A stretch of 64,000 nt of DNA from CBFDCQ01 sp965603355 (GTDB taxonomy: Bacteria; Hydrogenedentota; CAZGCA01; CBFDCQ01): positions 116,367 through 180,366 of the forward strand of contig CBFDCQ010000001.1 in the NCBI GenBank assembly GCA_965603355.1. The letters run 5' to 3'. Below are positions 8,488 to 17,608 of this stretch, in pieces. The notes under the pieces were generated by a model. That model saw only the letters and a program-made list of their open reading frames with translations, did not search any database and was not told the DNA's origin. Made by a program: the position numbers and the translations under genes. Position 1 is the first letter of the stretch, and every line of letters starts with the position of its first letter.

Positions 8488-10017
8488 TCATCTAGCGGAG
8501 GTCTGCGGTGGCTGCGCGTCCGGCGACTGGAATTCGCCATTGCGATGCAGCTCCAACATGATGCCTACGACCTCAGGATCGAACTGCTTACCGCTATTCC
8601 CGGTCAACTGAGCTTCTATCTCCGCATCGGTCAGGGCGCCGCGGTACGCCCTGTCAGAAGCCATAGCATCATAAGCGTCGGCGACTATGATCGTGCGAAT
8701 ACTCATCGACAAAGTATCGGCTTCGATACCGTCAGGATAGCCTCTCCCGTCCTGCCGTTCATGATGATGCCTGATAATGGGTATGGCCGGAGTCAGGAAC
8801 GTCACCGGCGCCAGGACTTCACAGCCTGCTACAGGATGACGCCGCAGCATATCCCATTCTGCATCGTCCAGCGGACCGGGCTTGTTGAGCACAGTCTCCG
8901 GTATGGCGATCTTGCCGATATCATGAAGGGTCGCCGCCGTGCGCAGACAGTCCAGATCGTCGCTGCTCATGCCCAACATAGTCCCGATCCGCTCGCAGAT
9001 GGCTGTAACGCGCTGCGAGTGACCGTGTGTGTAAGCGTCTTTCGCCTCAAGCGCAAGGACCAGCGACCGAATGGTCATCAGGTATGCGTCCTGGAGGCTG
9101 GCAAACAGTCTCGCGTTGTCGAGAGATACCGCGGCCTGGTTGGCAAGAATGGACAGCGTTTTGAGGTCGCTTGCAGTGAACGGGCGACCGTTTCGTTTCC
9201 TGTTGATGTTGATGACACCAAGCACCTGCTTGGAACTCTTCACGGGAAGCGAGACACCCTCCTCGTCATGCGTCTCGATCGGGACGGACACGAAGGATTT
9301 GTCCGGCAGATCGTTGGAGGCATCCTTGAACTGCGCGTCCTGCTCGACGTCCGCGATGAGCAGCGGCTTGCCCTCTTTGGCCACCCATCCGGAAATCCCC
9401 TCGCCCAGTTTCACAACCGCTGCGCTTTTCACATCGTCCGGTATGCCTATTGACACGGCTATCCTGAGCGTATCGCCGTCCCGGTCGCGCAGCATGATCG
9501 AGCCTCGTGTAGCCCCGGCTTTTGCCAGAGCGGATTTCAGCACGAACTCGAGCAGCGATTTCTCTTCCCGAAGCGAGTTTATCGTCTCGCTGATCATGAA
9601 CAGCTCGCCAAGCTCGCGCAGCCGCGCGTTCTCGTTGAGCAACCTCTTTCGCTCCAGAGCGCCGGCCACAGCAATTCGCACCTCAGCGATATCGAACGGT
9701 TTGAGAACGTAATCGAACGCACCTCCCCTCACAGCAGCGCGCGCCGTATCCAGGGTGGCGTTTCCCGTCATGACGACCGGGATAATGTCGGGCAGAACTC
9801 GCATCGCCTCCCGGATCAGTTCGATACCGTTCATTCCGGGTAACCTTATGTCGGTAATCAGCAAGTCGAAGTGATGGTCGCGCATCTTCTCCAGCGCACT
9901 ATCCGCTTCGGCGGACGATTCGAGCGCGTATCCCTCATCGCTCAGTATATCCACCAGCAGTTCGAGCACCGCCGGCTCGTCGTCAACGACGATTATTCTC
10001 TCTCCGTTGGCCATCAT
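8488..10017 (-). CDS. Response regulator with GAF and HD-GYP domains (predicted cyclic-di-GMP phosphodiesterase)
   Basis: 509 residues. Residues 7-125 are a receiver domain with acidic pocket D12/D13, phospho-acceptor D56 and K106. About 150-300 is a GAF domain. About 310-495 is an HD-GYP domain with H365-D366 in HDIGK and GRGYPDG at 424-430, so the residues needed for cyclic-di-GMP hydrolysis are present. The protein should be cytoplasmic. The start is either of two adjacent ATGs (10017 or 10014) behind a weak AGGA. It begins 21 bases after the amidase gene, so both are probably one transcript, which would link phosphorelay-controlled second-messenger breakdown to cell-wall work. No histidine kinase lies nearby. 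Confidence 0.9.
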   Translation of the reverse strand: MMANGERIIVVDDEPAVLELLVDILSDEGYALESSAEADSALEKMRDHHFDLLITDIRLPGMNGIELIREAMRVLPDIIPVVMTGNATLDTARAAVRGGAFDYVLKPFDIAEVRIAVAGALERKRLLNENARLRELGELFMISETINSLREEKSLLEFVLKSALAKAGATRGSIMLRDRDGDTLRIAVSIGIPDDVKSAAVVKLGEGISGWVAKEGKPLLIADVEQDAQFKDASNDLPDKSFVSVPIETHDEEGVSLPVKSSKQVLGVININRKRNGRPFTASDLKTLSILANQAAVSLDNARLFASLQDAYLMTIRSLVLALEAKDAYTHGHSQRVTAICERIGTMLGMSSDDLDCLRTAATLHDIGKIAIPETVLNKPGPLDDAEWDMLRRHPVAGCEVLAPVTFLTPAIPIIRHHHERQDGRGYPDGIEADTLSMSIRTIIVADAYDAMASDRAYRGALTDAEIEAQLTGNSGKQFDPEVVGIMLELHRNGEFQSPDAQPPQTSAR

Positions 10018-10038
10018 TTTCCTACTGCGCGGCAGATC

Positions 10039-11742
10039 CTACCCACCGTAGAATTCCTGCAGCGCTTTGACATACGCCTCGGCAACCCATTCCCGAAACC
10101 TAGGATCCTTTATCCGCTTACAGTCAGTTACATTGCCGAGGTTGACGATCTCCACCAGGACCTTGACGGGGATCTCGTTGTATCGAATGACTGCCGGCAC
10201 ATAGATCCGCCTATCGCGTATGACGTAACCTCTCACAGCAGGATCTTTGTGCACCTTCAAGTTCTTGCTATCGAACGCCTTCCTAATCTCGTACGCAAAG
10301 TCGCGCGACAGCTTCTCGGAACGGTTTCTCTGCCCGCTGGAGAATTCGACGAATGGTTGCTCTCGCACCTCCCTGTATCGCCTGTATTGGGCATCATTCT
10401 TACCGTTCTTTCCGCTGCAGTAGTAAGCGCTCGGGACGTACACCATGAGACCGCGCAAGCTCGACCACAAGGAATCGGCGTGAAAACTCGTGAATACTAT
10501 CTTTTCTTTCTCAACACCCTCCCGGCGAAGCTTTCGATAGAGCGAGTTGGCAAGATACCATCTGAGATTGGCGGAGACACTAGGATCGTTGTTGTAGTAC
10601 GGCGGGTCCGTCAGTAGATACTCGTCCTTGTCCATCCTGAATCTCTGCGTATCAAACGCCTGATACTTGCTGCTCTTGTCGACGATCGTGGTGAACACGC
10701 GAGCCTGGGTTTCCTTCTCGAGAAGCCTTTTCACCCGACACATGACATCGTACACGTAGTCGTCCTCGTGAATCCTCTGTGATTTATTGCGAGTACCGGG
10801 ATCCTGGCCTCCATGACCTGCATCCAGTATCACAGCGACCCCGACCAGGTCCTTTGCCGTATACACCGGCCGATGCTTCCTCGATTCTTTCCTAAACTCC
10901 TCATATATGGCTCTTCTCGGGTCCGAAAGCGGCCTGTACCTCGCTGAAAGAAGGTCAACGGGAATCATGATCTCCGTTCCCACGGGTATGTCCTGCGGGT
11001 CGCGTACACCGCTGCGTTTCACTATTTGCTCGGACGCCCAGACAACGTCTTTGCTGTCCACCATGTCGGTGAAGTGGGGGACTACGTCGCCGTATATCGA
11101 TTCGCCTTTCCTGAGCCTGTAGGTCGCGTGATCTCCCCTCAGGACAAGCTCTCCGTTGTCGGTAACCACGCGGCGCTTTTGAACGAACGGCAGGAGCAGG
11201 AGCGACTGAGGGATCTTTATCTTCTGACCGCGTTGGATTGTGTCCCTTCTGAGTCCATTGTACCGCTTTACCTCTTTGAAGGCGGTTCCCTTGCCCGTGA
11301 ACCATGTCGCGATCCGCCACAAAGTCTCGCGCCCCTGTCGTGGGCTCGCGTATGTCACTACGTGTGTCCAATGGTTGTCCGACGGGGTGTCTTTAGGGAA
11401 AAGAGTACGTACTGACAGCAGTTTGTACTGGTCGCTCAGTTGCGCGTAGGGGACTCTGAGCTTGCTGCCCTGGAGGAAGTTGCGCCACAGATCCGGGCGG
11501 ATCAGAAGCTCTTGTCCAAGGTCGTCGAAGCTCTGTCTACCGGTCTTCTCGGCCTCGACGTACACGTCTTTTCCACCGACTATGCACGCCGTTGCGTACG
11601 AGCTGATGTTCTTTCTGATCTCAGGAGGTTTGGCGGCAATGGCGTTCGATGGGAGATACAGGTGTCCCGCGCTCAGCCCCGCGACCAAACACAGCACGCC
11701 TATTCTGGACCTCCGGTGAGGAGGAAAAACATTTAGCTTCAT
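10039..11742 (-). CDS. LysM-containing N-acetylmuramoyl-L-alanine amidase (Amidase_3 type)
   Basis: 567 residues. A signal peptide ends near residue 37. Two LysM-like peptidoglycan-binding regions lie at about 125-180 (ending Q-K-I-K-I-P) and 205-265 (ending T-E-I-M-I-P). The catalytic domain runs from about 300 to the end, with the zinc-ligand motif DAGHGG at 307-312, an acidic HEDD at about 325-328 and a later F-H-A-D-S motif. The enzyme should cleave the bond between muramic acid and the peptide stem in the periplasm, during cell separation or turnover. The start has no clear ribosome site, but it follows a good promoter at 11819-11848. The HD-GYP regulator is next in the same transcript. 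Confidence 0.85.
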   Translation of the reverse strand: MKLNVFPPHRRSRIGVLCLVAGLSAGHLYLPSNAIAAKPPEIRKNISSYATACIVGGKDVYVEAEKTGRQSFDDLGQELLIRPDLWRNFLQGSKLRVPYAQLSDQYKLLSVRTLFPKDTPSDNHWTHVVTYASPRQGRETLWRIATWFTGKGTAFKEVKRYNGLRRDTIQRGQKIKIPQSLLLLPFVQKRRVVTDNGELVLRGDHATYRLRKGESIYGDVVPHFTDMVDSKDVVWASEQIVKRSGVRDPQDIPVGTEIMIPVDLLSARYRPLSDPRRAIYEEFRKESRKHRPVYTAKDLVGVAVILDAGHGGQDPGTRNKSQRIHEDDYVYDVMCRVKRLLEKETQARVFTTIVDKSSKYQAFDTQRFRMDKDEYLLTDPPYYNNDPSVSANLRWYLANSLYRKLRREGVEKEKIVFTSFHADSLWSSLRGLMVYVPSAYYCSGKNGKNDAQYRRYREVREQPFVEFSSGQRNRSEKLSRDFAYEIRKAFDSKNLKVHKDPAVRGYVIRDRRIYVPAVIRYNEIPVKVLVEIVNLGNVTDCKRIKDPRFREWVAEAYVKALQEFYGG

Positions 11743-11818
11743 TGATAGTAGTGCAATCGTGAGTGGAACTTAGCTGGTAAGTACCAGGCCCTCTCGATAT
11801 CTACCGCTCTCATTACTT

Positions 11819-11848
11819 ATTATACCTGATCCTAAGGTGTTAATTCAA
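11819..11848 (-). promoter_or_regulatory. Promoter for the amidase/HD-GYP operon
   Basis: Minus-strand TTGAAT, 18-base spacer, TATAAT. It is back-to-back with the promoter of the serine acetyltransferase gene, about 90 bases away. Confidence 0.65.
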
Positions 11849-11910
11849 CCCGGAGCAGCCGGTCTCCATAGTAACAACGCACATCTTGGACCGATTGGAG
11901 ACGCAGAGAT

Positions 11911-11938
11911 CACGTTTGACCTCGTTTTCTGATATAAT
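11911..11938 (+). promoter_or_regulatory. Extended -10 promoter for cysE
   Basis: TGATATAAT at 11930-11938 is a perfect extended -10 box. The -35 region is poor: a TTGACC is present but only 11 bases away. Transcription should begin near 11945, leaving about 60 bases of leader before the preferred ATG at 12005. Confidence 0.6.
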
Positions 11939-12004
11939 TAGTGTCCGAGGTACATGGCAGATGCGGCAAACGATAATGCTGCCGGTGACAATAGGGGGCG
12001 CATC

Positions 12005-12931
12005 ATGAAAGACAGTGTCCAGAACAAGACGACGCCAGAGGTTGTCGAGGAGTTATGCAGGCAGGACTCTTACGGGCCGGTCTGGCACAAAACCAACCAG
12101 GATGTACCGATGCTGGCCGGGGACCTACTGGCCGAGATCGTTGAAGATCTCCGTGCCGTCCTGTTTCCGGGCTACTTCGGTTTTGCGGAGGTAACGCCTG
12201 AAACCATGCCCTATCATATCGGCGCAACGCTGGACAGGATCTTTCCGCGGCTTGTCGAACAGTTGCAACGCGGGATATGTTTTGCCACCGAAGCGTGCGA
12301 GCGCGAGAACCACGTAGCCTGCGAGAGTCGCGCCAGGGAGGTTGCAGCCTCGTTTATATCGAGCTTACCGCGGATCCGTCACCTGCTTTCGACGGACGTG
12401 CAATCGGCCTACGAGGGAGATCCCGCCGCAAAAGACCCGAGCGAAACCATACTGTGCTATCCCAGCATCAAGACACAGACGAACTACCGCATCGCCCACG
12501 AGCTGTATCGATTGGGCGTACCGCTGATCCCGCGCATCATTACCGAACAGGCCCACTCAGAGACCGGTATCGACATTCATCCTGGCGCGGATATAGGCGA
12601 GCGGTTTTTCATAGATCACGGGACCGGCGTAGTCATCGGCGAGACCTGCGTGATCGGGCAGAACGTCCGTCTGTATCAAGGTGTCACCCTTGGAGCAAAA
12701 AGTCTTCCGCTGGATGAACACGGTAAACCCATAAAGGGTATCGCCAGGCACCCGATCGTGGAGGACGACGCGATCATTTACTCGGGCGCCACGATCCTCG
12801 GCCGGGTGACGATAGGCAAGGGGTCGGTTATTGGAGGTAACGTTTGGCTGACGCACAGCGTTCCGCCGGGCAGCCTGATCACGCAAAGCAGACCCTTCGA
12901 GGAACAGTTCGAGGCTGGGGCGGGCGTATGA
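12005..12931 (+). CDS. cysE: Serine O-acetyltransferase (CysE/EpsC type)
   Basis: 308 residues. It makes O-acetylserine from serine and acetyl-CoA, the first step of cysteine synthesis. The helical N-terminal half leads into the left-handed beta-helix acyltransferase core, with H-P-G-A-D-I-G, I-D-H-G-T-G-V-V-I-G-E-T and Y-Q-G-V-T-L-G-A hexapeptide repeats, including the catalytic His of D-H-G. The length fits the long EpsC branch. I prefer ATG 12005, which has AGGGGG 6 bases upstream, over ATG 11954, which would leave about 9 bases of leader and no usable ribosome site. Cysteine synthase, the next enzyme, is encoded at 17609-18538 on the other strand. NifU and NifS follow downstream. Confidence 0.92.
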   Translation: MKDSVQNKTTPEVVEELCRQDSYGPVWHKTNQDVPMLAGDLLAEIVEDLRAVLFPGYFGFAEVTPETMPYHIGATLDRIFPRLVEQLQRGICFATEACERENHVACESRAREVAASFISSLPRIRHLLSTDVQSAYEGDPAAKDPSETILCYPSIKTQTNYRIAHELYRLGVPLIPRIITEQAHSETGIDIHPGADIGERFFIDHGTGVVIGETCVIGQNVRLYQGVTLGAKSLPLDEHGKPIKGIARHPIVEDDAIIYSGATILGRVTIGKGSVIGGNVWLTHSVPPGSLITQSRPFEEQFEAGAGV

Positions 12932-13116
12932 TACCTGCCGTACGTCTGAAGGCGTGGATTATGAGCGGCGAAAGGCAATACCGCGCGAGTGCGTTTCGAT
13001 ATTCTCACACGCCAGAATGACATTGACAGAATCGGCCGTATCTGTAACCATAATGGGGCCGACGTTGGCTAACAGAGACCGGAGACTCAATAAAGCGAAA
13101 CACGGGAGAAAGCTCC

Positions 13117-13962
13117 ATGTGGGATTACACTGACAAAGTCAAAGAGCATTTCAGCCACCCTCGAAACGTAGGGCTTATCGAGGAACCCGACGGTGTCGGT
13201 GAGGTCGGTTCATTGGCGTGCGGCGACGCCCTTAAGCTCACCTTCAAACTGGACGACGACGGCCGCATCGCCGACGTGAAGTTCCAGACGTTCGGGTGCG
13301 CGAGCGCCATCGCATCCTCCTCCGCCCTGACCGAGATCATCAAGGGTATGACCCTGGATGAGGCGGAAAAAGTTACCAACAAGGACATCGCCGAATACCT
13401 TGGAGGGCTGCCGGAACAGAAGATGCACTGCTCCGTAATGGGTCGCGAGGCGCTGGAAGCGGCCATCAGGAACTATCGCACCGGACAAACGGGAACACGT
13501 GAACTTGAGGGCAAGGTTGTTTGCACGTGTTTCGGTGTCACCGACAGTGAGATAGAACGGATCGTACGTGATAACAACCTGTCATCGGTCGAGGACGTCA
13601 CCAACTACTGCAAGGCCGGAGGCGGCTGTGGCGGGTGCAGGGAGGAAATCGCGAAGATTATCTCAGCCGTTCGAGGGGAACCTATCGAGGTGGAACAACC
13701 TCAACCGCAGCCCAAGCGCATCACCAATATTCAGCGGATAAATCTGATCGAGGAGACGATCGAACGTGAGATTCGTCCACGACTGCGCCAGGACGGCGGC
13801 GACATAGAGCTGGTGGACGTTGAGGGGAACCGCGTCCTGGTATCGTTCCGGAAAGCCTGCGCCCAGTGTCCCGCCGCCCCTTTCACGATGAAGGAGATCG
13901 TGGAAGCGCCGCTGCGCCAGTTCGTCTCGCAGGACATAGTCGTTGAGGAGGTAAAACCATGA
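13117..13962 (+). CDS. nifU: NifU-type iron-sulfur cluster scaffold protein
   Basis: 281 residues, the full three-domain NifU layout. The IscU-like domain has C35, C61 and C105, which hold the transient cluster. The central BFD-like [2Fe-2S] domain has C136, C138, C171 and C174. The C-terminal Nfu domain carries CAQC at 248-251. It receives sulfur from NifS and builds Fe-S clusters in the cytoplasm. GGAGAAAG lies 8 bases before the ATG. It overlaps nifS by four bases (ATGA), so the two are translationally coupled. No nitrogenase genes are visible, so this is most likely the cell's general Fe-S system, as in other non-fixing bacteria with NifU/NifS. Confidence 0.93.
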   Translation: MWDYTDKVKEHFSHPRNVGLIEEPDGVGEVGSLACGDALKLTFKLDDDGRIADVKFQTFGCASAIASSSALTEIIKGMTLDEAEKVTNKDIAEYLGGLPEQKMHCSVMGREALEAAIRNYRTGQTGTRELEGKVVCTCFGVTDSEIERIVRDNNLSSVEDVTNYCKAGGGCGGCREEIAKIISAVRGEPIEVEQPQPQPKRITNIQRINLIEETIEREIRPRLRQDGGDIELVDVEGNRVLVSFRKACAQCPAAPFTMKEIVEAPLRQFVSQDIVVEEVKP

Positions 13963-15116
13963 GGAACGTTTACCTCGACAATAACGCAACGACAATGGTG
14001 GCTCCCGAGGTCAGAGACGCCATGGCGCCGTTTTTCGAGGAACTATGGGGGAACCCTTCCAGCATCCATACGTTCGGCGGGCAAGTGAAACAGTACGTCG
14101 ATGAAGCCCGCGCAGGTGTCGCGGCGTTGATCGGCGCCGACCCGTCGGAGATAGTCTTCACGGGTTGCGGCTCGGAAAGCGACAACATGGCGCTGCGAGG
14201 CGCCGTGGAAGCCGCCGGAGGTTACCCTCACATTATCACTACCCGCGTCGAACATCCGGCCGTCATGACGGTATGCCGTTATCTCGGAGACCGCGGCTCC
14301 AAGCTCACGGAGCTGCGGGTGGATTCCGAAGGGCGGCTCGACCTCGACGAACTTCAAGACTCCATCGGTTCAGACACTGATATAATAAGTATCATGTGGG
14401 CCAACAACGAGACAGGCGTGATCTTCCCTGTAGAAGAGATCGCCGAAATCGTCAAACAGGCCGGGTGCGTCATGCACACCGACGCCGTGCAGATGGTCGG
14501 CAAGATGCCCGTTGACGTTAAGGAAACCTCGGTCGATTTGCTCTCTCTCTCTGGCCACAAACTTCATGCGCCCAAAGGGGTAGGGGCGCTTTACGTGCGA
14601 AAAGGAACGAAAGTGAATCCGCTGATCCTCGGCGGACACCAGGAGGGCGGCAAACGTGCCGGCACAGAGAATGTGCCTTATATTGTGGGTCTGGGACGCG
14701 CCTGCGAGCTTGCGGCCGAGAACATGGAAGAGGAAAGGGTTCGCGTCAAGGCGATGCGCGACCGGCTGGAGGAGGGTATCCTCGCCAGCTGCCCGGACGT
14801 GCACGTCAACGGCGACCGCGACAACCGTCTGCCTAACACCCTGAACGTCGGGTTTGAGTTTATTGAGGGCGAAGCTATTCTCCTGATGCTCGACGAGGTT
14901 GGAATAGCCGCCTCGTCAGGTTCCGCCTGCACCTCCGGGTCCCTGGAGCCGTCGCACGTCATGCGGGCAATGGGTGTACCGTTCACGGCGGCGCACGGCT
15001 CGATCCGTTTCAGCCTGAGCAGGTACAACACGGATGATGACGTATCTCACACGCTGGAACATCTTCCGAGGATAGTGAACCGTCTGCGGGAACTGTCTCC
15101 GTTCGTGAAAGATTGA
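13959..15116 (+). CDS. nifS: Cysteine desulfurase NifS
   Basis: 385 residues; a fold-type I PLP enzyme that removes sulfur from cysteine and hands it to NifU. H-L-D-N-N-A-T-T-like start (Y-L-D-N-N-A-T-T), PLP lysine K201 in S-G-H-K-L-H, and active-site C324 in S-G-S-A-C-T-S-G are all intact. The length is normal. It is coupled to nifU by a four-base overlap. It ends only 10 bases from the stop of a second desulfurase coming from the other strand, so the two genes are tail to tail. Confidence 0.93.
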   Translation: MRNVYLDNNATTMVAPEVRDAMAPFFEELWGNPSSIHTFGGQVKQYVDEARAGVAALIGADPSEIVFTGCGSESDNMALRGAVEAAGGYPHIITTRVEHPAVMTVCRYLGDRGSKLTELRVDSEGRLDLDELQDSIGSDTDIISIMWANNETGVIFPVEEIAEIVKQAGCVMHTDAVQMVGKMPVDVKETSVDLLSLSGHKLHAPKGVGALYVRKGTKVNPLILGGHQEGGKRAGTENVPYIVGLGRACELAAENMEEERVRVKAMRDRLEEGILASCPDVHVNGDRDNRLPNTLNVGFEFIEGEAILLMLDEVGIAASSGSACTSGSLEPSHVMRAMGVPFTAAHGSIRFSLSRYNTDDDVSHTLEHLPRIVNRLRELSPFVKD

Positions 15117-15126
15117 ACGCGCGCGT

Positions 15127-17577
15127 CTAGTCATCGTGGGGCGGCGACACGTCTACTCCGCCGCAACAAACGTTTGCCGCATCTGGTGCTGTGCAGCACG
15201 CACGGGAGTAGTCCGGCGATACTCGGCGCAGTCGTTCGACGACTTCCGGCAGGGCCCCGAGCACGTAATCTACATCTTCCTGAGTATTGTCTCGTCCCAG
15301 AGAGAATCGGATACTCGCGTGTGCCGTTGTAGGCGTGACGCCCATCGCGCGAAGAACGTGAGAAGGTTCGACCGAGCCGGACGTACATGCTGAACCGGTG
15401 GACACCGCGATACCTTTCATGTCCAGACCAATAAGAAGCGCTTCCCCCTCGGCACACTCGAAACTCATGTTGAGCATGTTAGGCAGCCGGCTCGCGACCG
15501 AACCGTTTGTCCGCACGAGATCGATCCGCTCCTTTATACCGACCTCAAGCCGATCCCGAAGCGCCGCGAGACGAGCCGACTCAGCAGCCGCATCGCTGCA
15601 CGCAAGCTCGATCGCTCTGGCGAAACCGACTATCCCCGGCACGTTCTCCGTACCTGCGCGACGGTTCCGTTCCTGATACCCCCCGTGCAGCAATGGCGCG
15701 ATCCGTGTGCCTTTCCTGCTGTACAGCGCGCCTACTCCTTTCGGACCATAGAGCTTGTGCGCCGATATAGTCAGCAGAGCCACGTTGAGCCGGTTCACAT
15801 CGACCGGCATCTTTCCAACAGCTTGGACGGCGTCCGTATGGAAGGCAATTCCTCTTTGCCTGGCGATATCAGCAAGATCATCAATAGGTTGAACCGTGCC
15901 GGTCTCACTGTTTGCGAGCGTAACGGAAACCAGGGTCGTGTCCGGCGTGAGAGCTTCTCGCAAGCTTTCCGGATCGACCAGCCCGTCACCGTCAACCGGC
16001 AGATAACTTGACGAGAACTCTCTGTCTTCCAGTTCACGAAAGCAATTGAGTACCGAGTGATGTTCGATCTGGGACGTCACGATGTGCCTGGCCCTCTTCT
16101 CGTATGCGCGGGCCGCACCCTTGACCGCCATATTGTTGCCCTCGGTTCCCCCGCTGGTGAAGTATATCTCCGTGGGATCGGCGCCGATGCAGTCTGCAAC
16201 CGTGTTCCGCGCGTCCTCGACGGCCTTTCGCGCCTCCTGCCCGCAAGTATGTATGCTGGAAGCGTTGCCGAACGTGCCGGTGAAATACGGCAGCATCGCC
16301 TCCAGCACTTCTTCCCGGACGGGCGTCGTGGCTGCATGGTCCATGTACACTTTTCGCATTGTTTCTCTCCTACGTGTACAACCTATCGGGGCCGTGTCGG
16401 ATTCCCCGGAGACGTAGGGGCGAGGCATGCCGCGCCCCGACAAAGCATCCATGGCTTGCGCGAGATCGTCGATCAAGTCTTCAGCGTCCTCGAGTCCCAC
16501 CGAGAGTCGAACCAGCCTGTCGTTTATGCCGAGGCGGTCGCACTCTTCACGCGGATAACTCAGATGCGTCATACGCGCCGGCAACGTTACGATGCTCTCA
16601 ACGGCGCCCAGGCTCACCGCGAGCGACCAGAGCTTCACCTTTTGCAACACCCGTTTGGCAACATCTTCGTCACGCGCCAGGAACGATACCATCGCGCCGC
16701 CGCCGGAAGCCTGTCTCGCGTGGATATCGTTATCCGGATGCGTATCGAGACCCGGGTACAACACCTGCTCCACGTCGGCTCGGTCGAGCAGCCACTCCGC
16801 GATCTGTCGCGCGCTCTCTTGCTGCACGTTCATCCTGGCTTTCAGTGTCTTCATCCCCCTCATGAGAAGCCAGCAATCGAAAGGGGAGGGGACGGCACCT
16901 ACTGCGTTTTGACGAAAATGTATCTTCTTCGCCAACTTATCATCATTGACCACCGCTAATCCGGCAATGAGATCGCTGTGTCCCCCGAGGTACTTCGTAG
17001 CGCTGTGAATCACAATGTCCGCGCCGGCCTCCAGAGGCCGCTGAAGATAGGGCGACATGAACGTATTGTCCACCATAAGAAGGATGTCCTTCTCGCGCGA
17101 TATCGCCGACAACTCCCCCAAGTCGGTGATCTTCATCATCGGATTCGACGGGGTCTCGATCAGGATCGCGCGCGTCCTGTCGCTCAGCGCCGTCTCGACC
17201 GCCGCAATGTCCCCGGTATCCACCAGGCTGAACTCTATGCCGAAGCGCGGGAACAATCTGGTCAGGATCCTGTACGTGCCTCCGTACAACCCCTCGGTGG
17301 CTATGACATGGTCGCCGCTCTCCAACAACATCAAGCATGTTGAGATAGCCGCCATACCAGAGGAGAACGCGAATCCGCACTCGCCGCCCTCCAACAAGGC
17401 GATGTACTTCTCAAGCACGTCGCGTGTCGGATTGCCGGTGCGCGAGTAGTCGTATCCACCTTGCTGATCGGGGCTCGTGCGCTTGAACGTCGAGACCTGA
17501 TATATCGGTGTACTCAGCGCCCCCGTATGCGGACACGTGCTACCGGGATGGTGTATTAGTCTCGTACCTATTCTCAT
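15127..17577 (-). CDS. In-frame fusion: cystathionine-type PLP enzyme plus cysteine desulfurase
   Basis: One uninterrupted frame of 816 residues. Residues 1-390 are a Cys/Met-metabolism PLP enzyme (cystathionine gamma-lyase/gamma-synthase family) with PLP lysine K195 in S-A-T-K-Y-L-G-G-H. Which reaction it performs cannot be told from the motifs. Residues 407-816 are a NifS/IscS-type desulfurase with Y-M-D-H-A-A-T-T-P, PLP lysine K608 and active-site C731. A linker of about 16 residues joins them. The desulfurase part keeps its own strong ribosome site and ATG at 16359, so a separate 410-residue desulfurase is probably also made. The last 25 residues carry two Cys-Cys pairs, which is unusual. 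The gene is third in an operon after the Rrf2 regulator and cysK, 31 bases past cysK. A single sequencing error removing a stop codon between two genes is the main alternative. Confidence 0.85.
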   Translation of the reverse strand: MRIGTRLIHHPGSTCPHTGALSTPIYQVSTFKRTSPDQQGGYDYSRTGNPTRDVLEKYIALLEGGECGFAFSSGMAAISTCLMLLESGDHVIATEGLYGGTYRILTRLFPRFGIEFSLVDTGDIAAVETALSDRTRAILIETPSNPMMKITDLGELSAISREKDILLMVDNTFMSPYLQRPLEAGADIVIHSATKYLGGHSDLIAGLAVVNDDKLAKKIHFRQNAVGAVPSPFDCWLLMRGMKTLKARMNVQQESARQIAEWLLDRADVEQVLYPGLDTHPDNDIHARQASGGGAMVSFLARDEDVAKRVLQKVKLWSLAVSLGAVESIVTLPARMTHLSYPREECDRLGINDRLVRLSVGLEDAEDLIDDLAQAMDALSGRGMPRPYVSGESDTAPIGCTRRRETMRKVYMDHAATTPVREEVLEAMLPYFTGTFGNASSIHTCGQEARKAVEDARNTVADCIGADPTEIYFTSGGTEGNNMAVKGAARAYEKRARHIVTSQIEHHSVLNCFRELEDREFSSSYLPVDGDGLVDPESLREALTPDTTLVSVTLANSETGTVQPIDDLADIARQRGIAFHTDAVQAVGKMPVDVNRLNVALLTISAHKLYGPKGVGALYSRKGTRIAPLLHGGYQERNRRAGTENVPGIVGFARAIELACSDAAAESARLAALRDRLEVGIKERIDLVRTNGSVASRLPNMLNMSFECAEGEALLIGLDMKGIAVSTGSACTSGSVEPSHVLRAMGVTPTTAHASIRFSLGRDNTQEDVDYVLGALPEVVERLRRVSPDYSRACCTAPDAANVCCGGVDVSPPHDD
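16357..16372 (-). promoter_or_regulatory. Internal ribosome-binding site and ATG for the desulfurase half
   Basis: Minus-strand TAGGAGAGAAACAATG: AGGAG, then 7 bases, then ATG at 16359, in frame with codon 407 of the fusion. The first residues, M-R-K-V-Y-M-D-H-A-A-T-T, match the normal N-terminus of free-standing desulfurases. Confidence 0.7.
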
Positions 17578-17608
17578 TAACGGCCTCCACGATGTTCGTG
17601 CTAACCCG

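Noticed and set aside
11921..11938. TTGACC as -35 box of the cysE promoter
   Set aside because: Only 11 bases from the -10 box, too close; the extended -10 is the better explanation.
13030..13075. Promoter for nifU starting at TTGACA near 13023
   Set aside because: The only -10-like sequence, CATAAT, is 20 bases away. Read-through from cysE is as likely.
13117..15116. Nitrogen-fixation cluster
   Set aside because: NifU and NifS occur without any nitrogenase or maturation gene, so general Fe-S assembly is the simpler reading.
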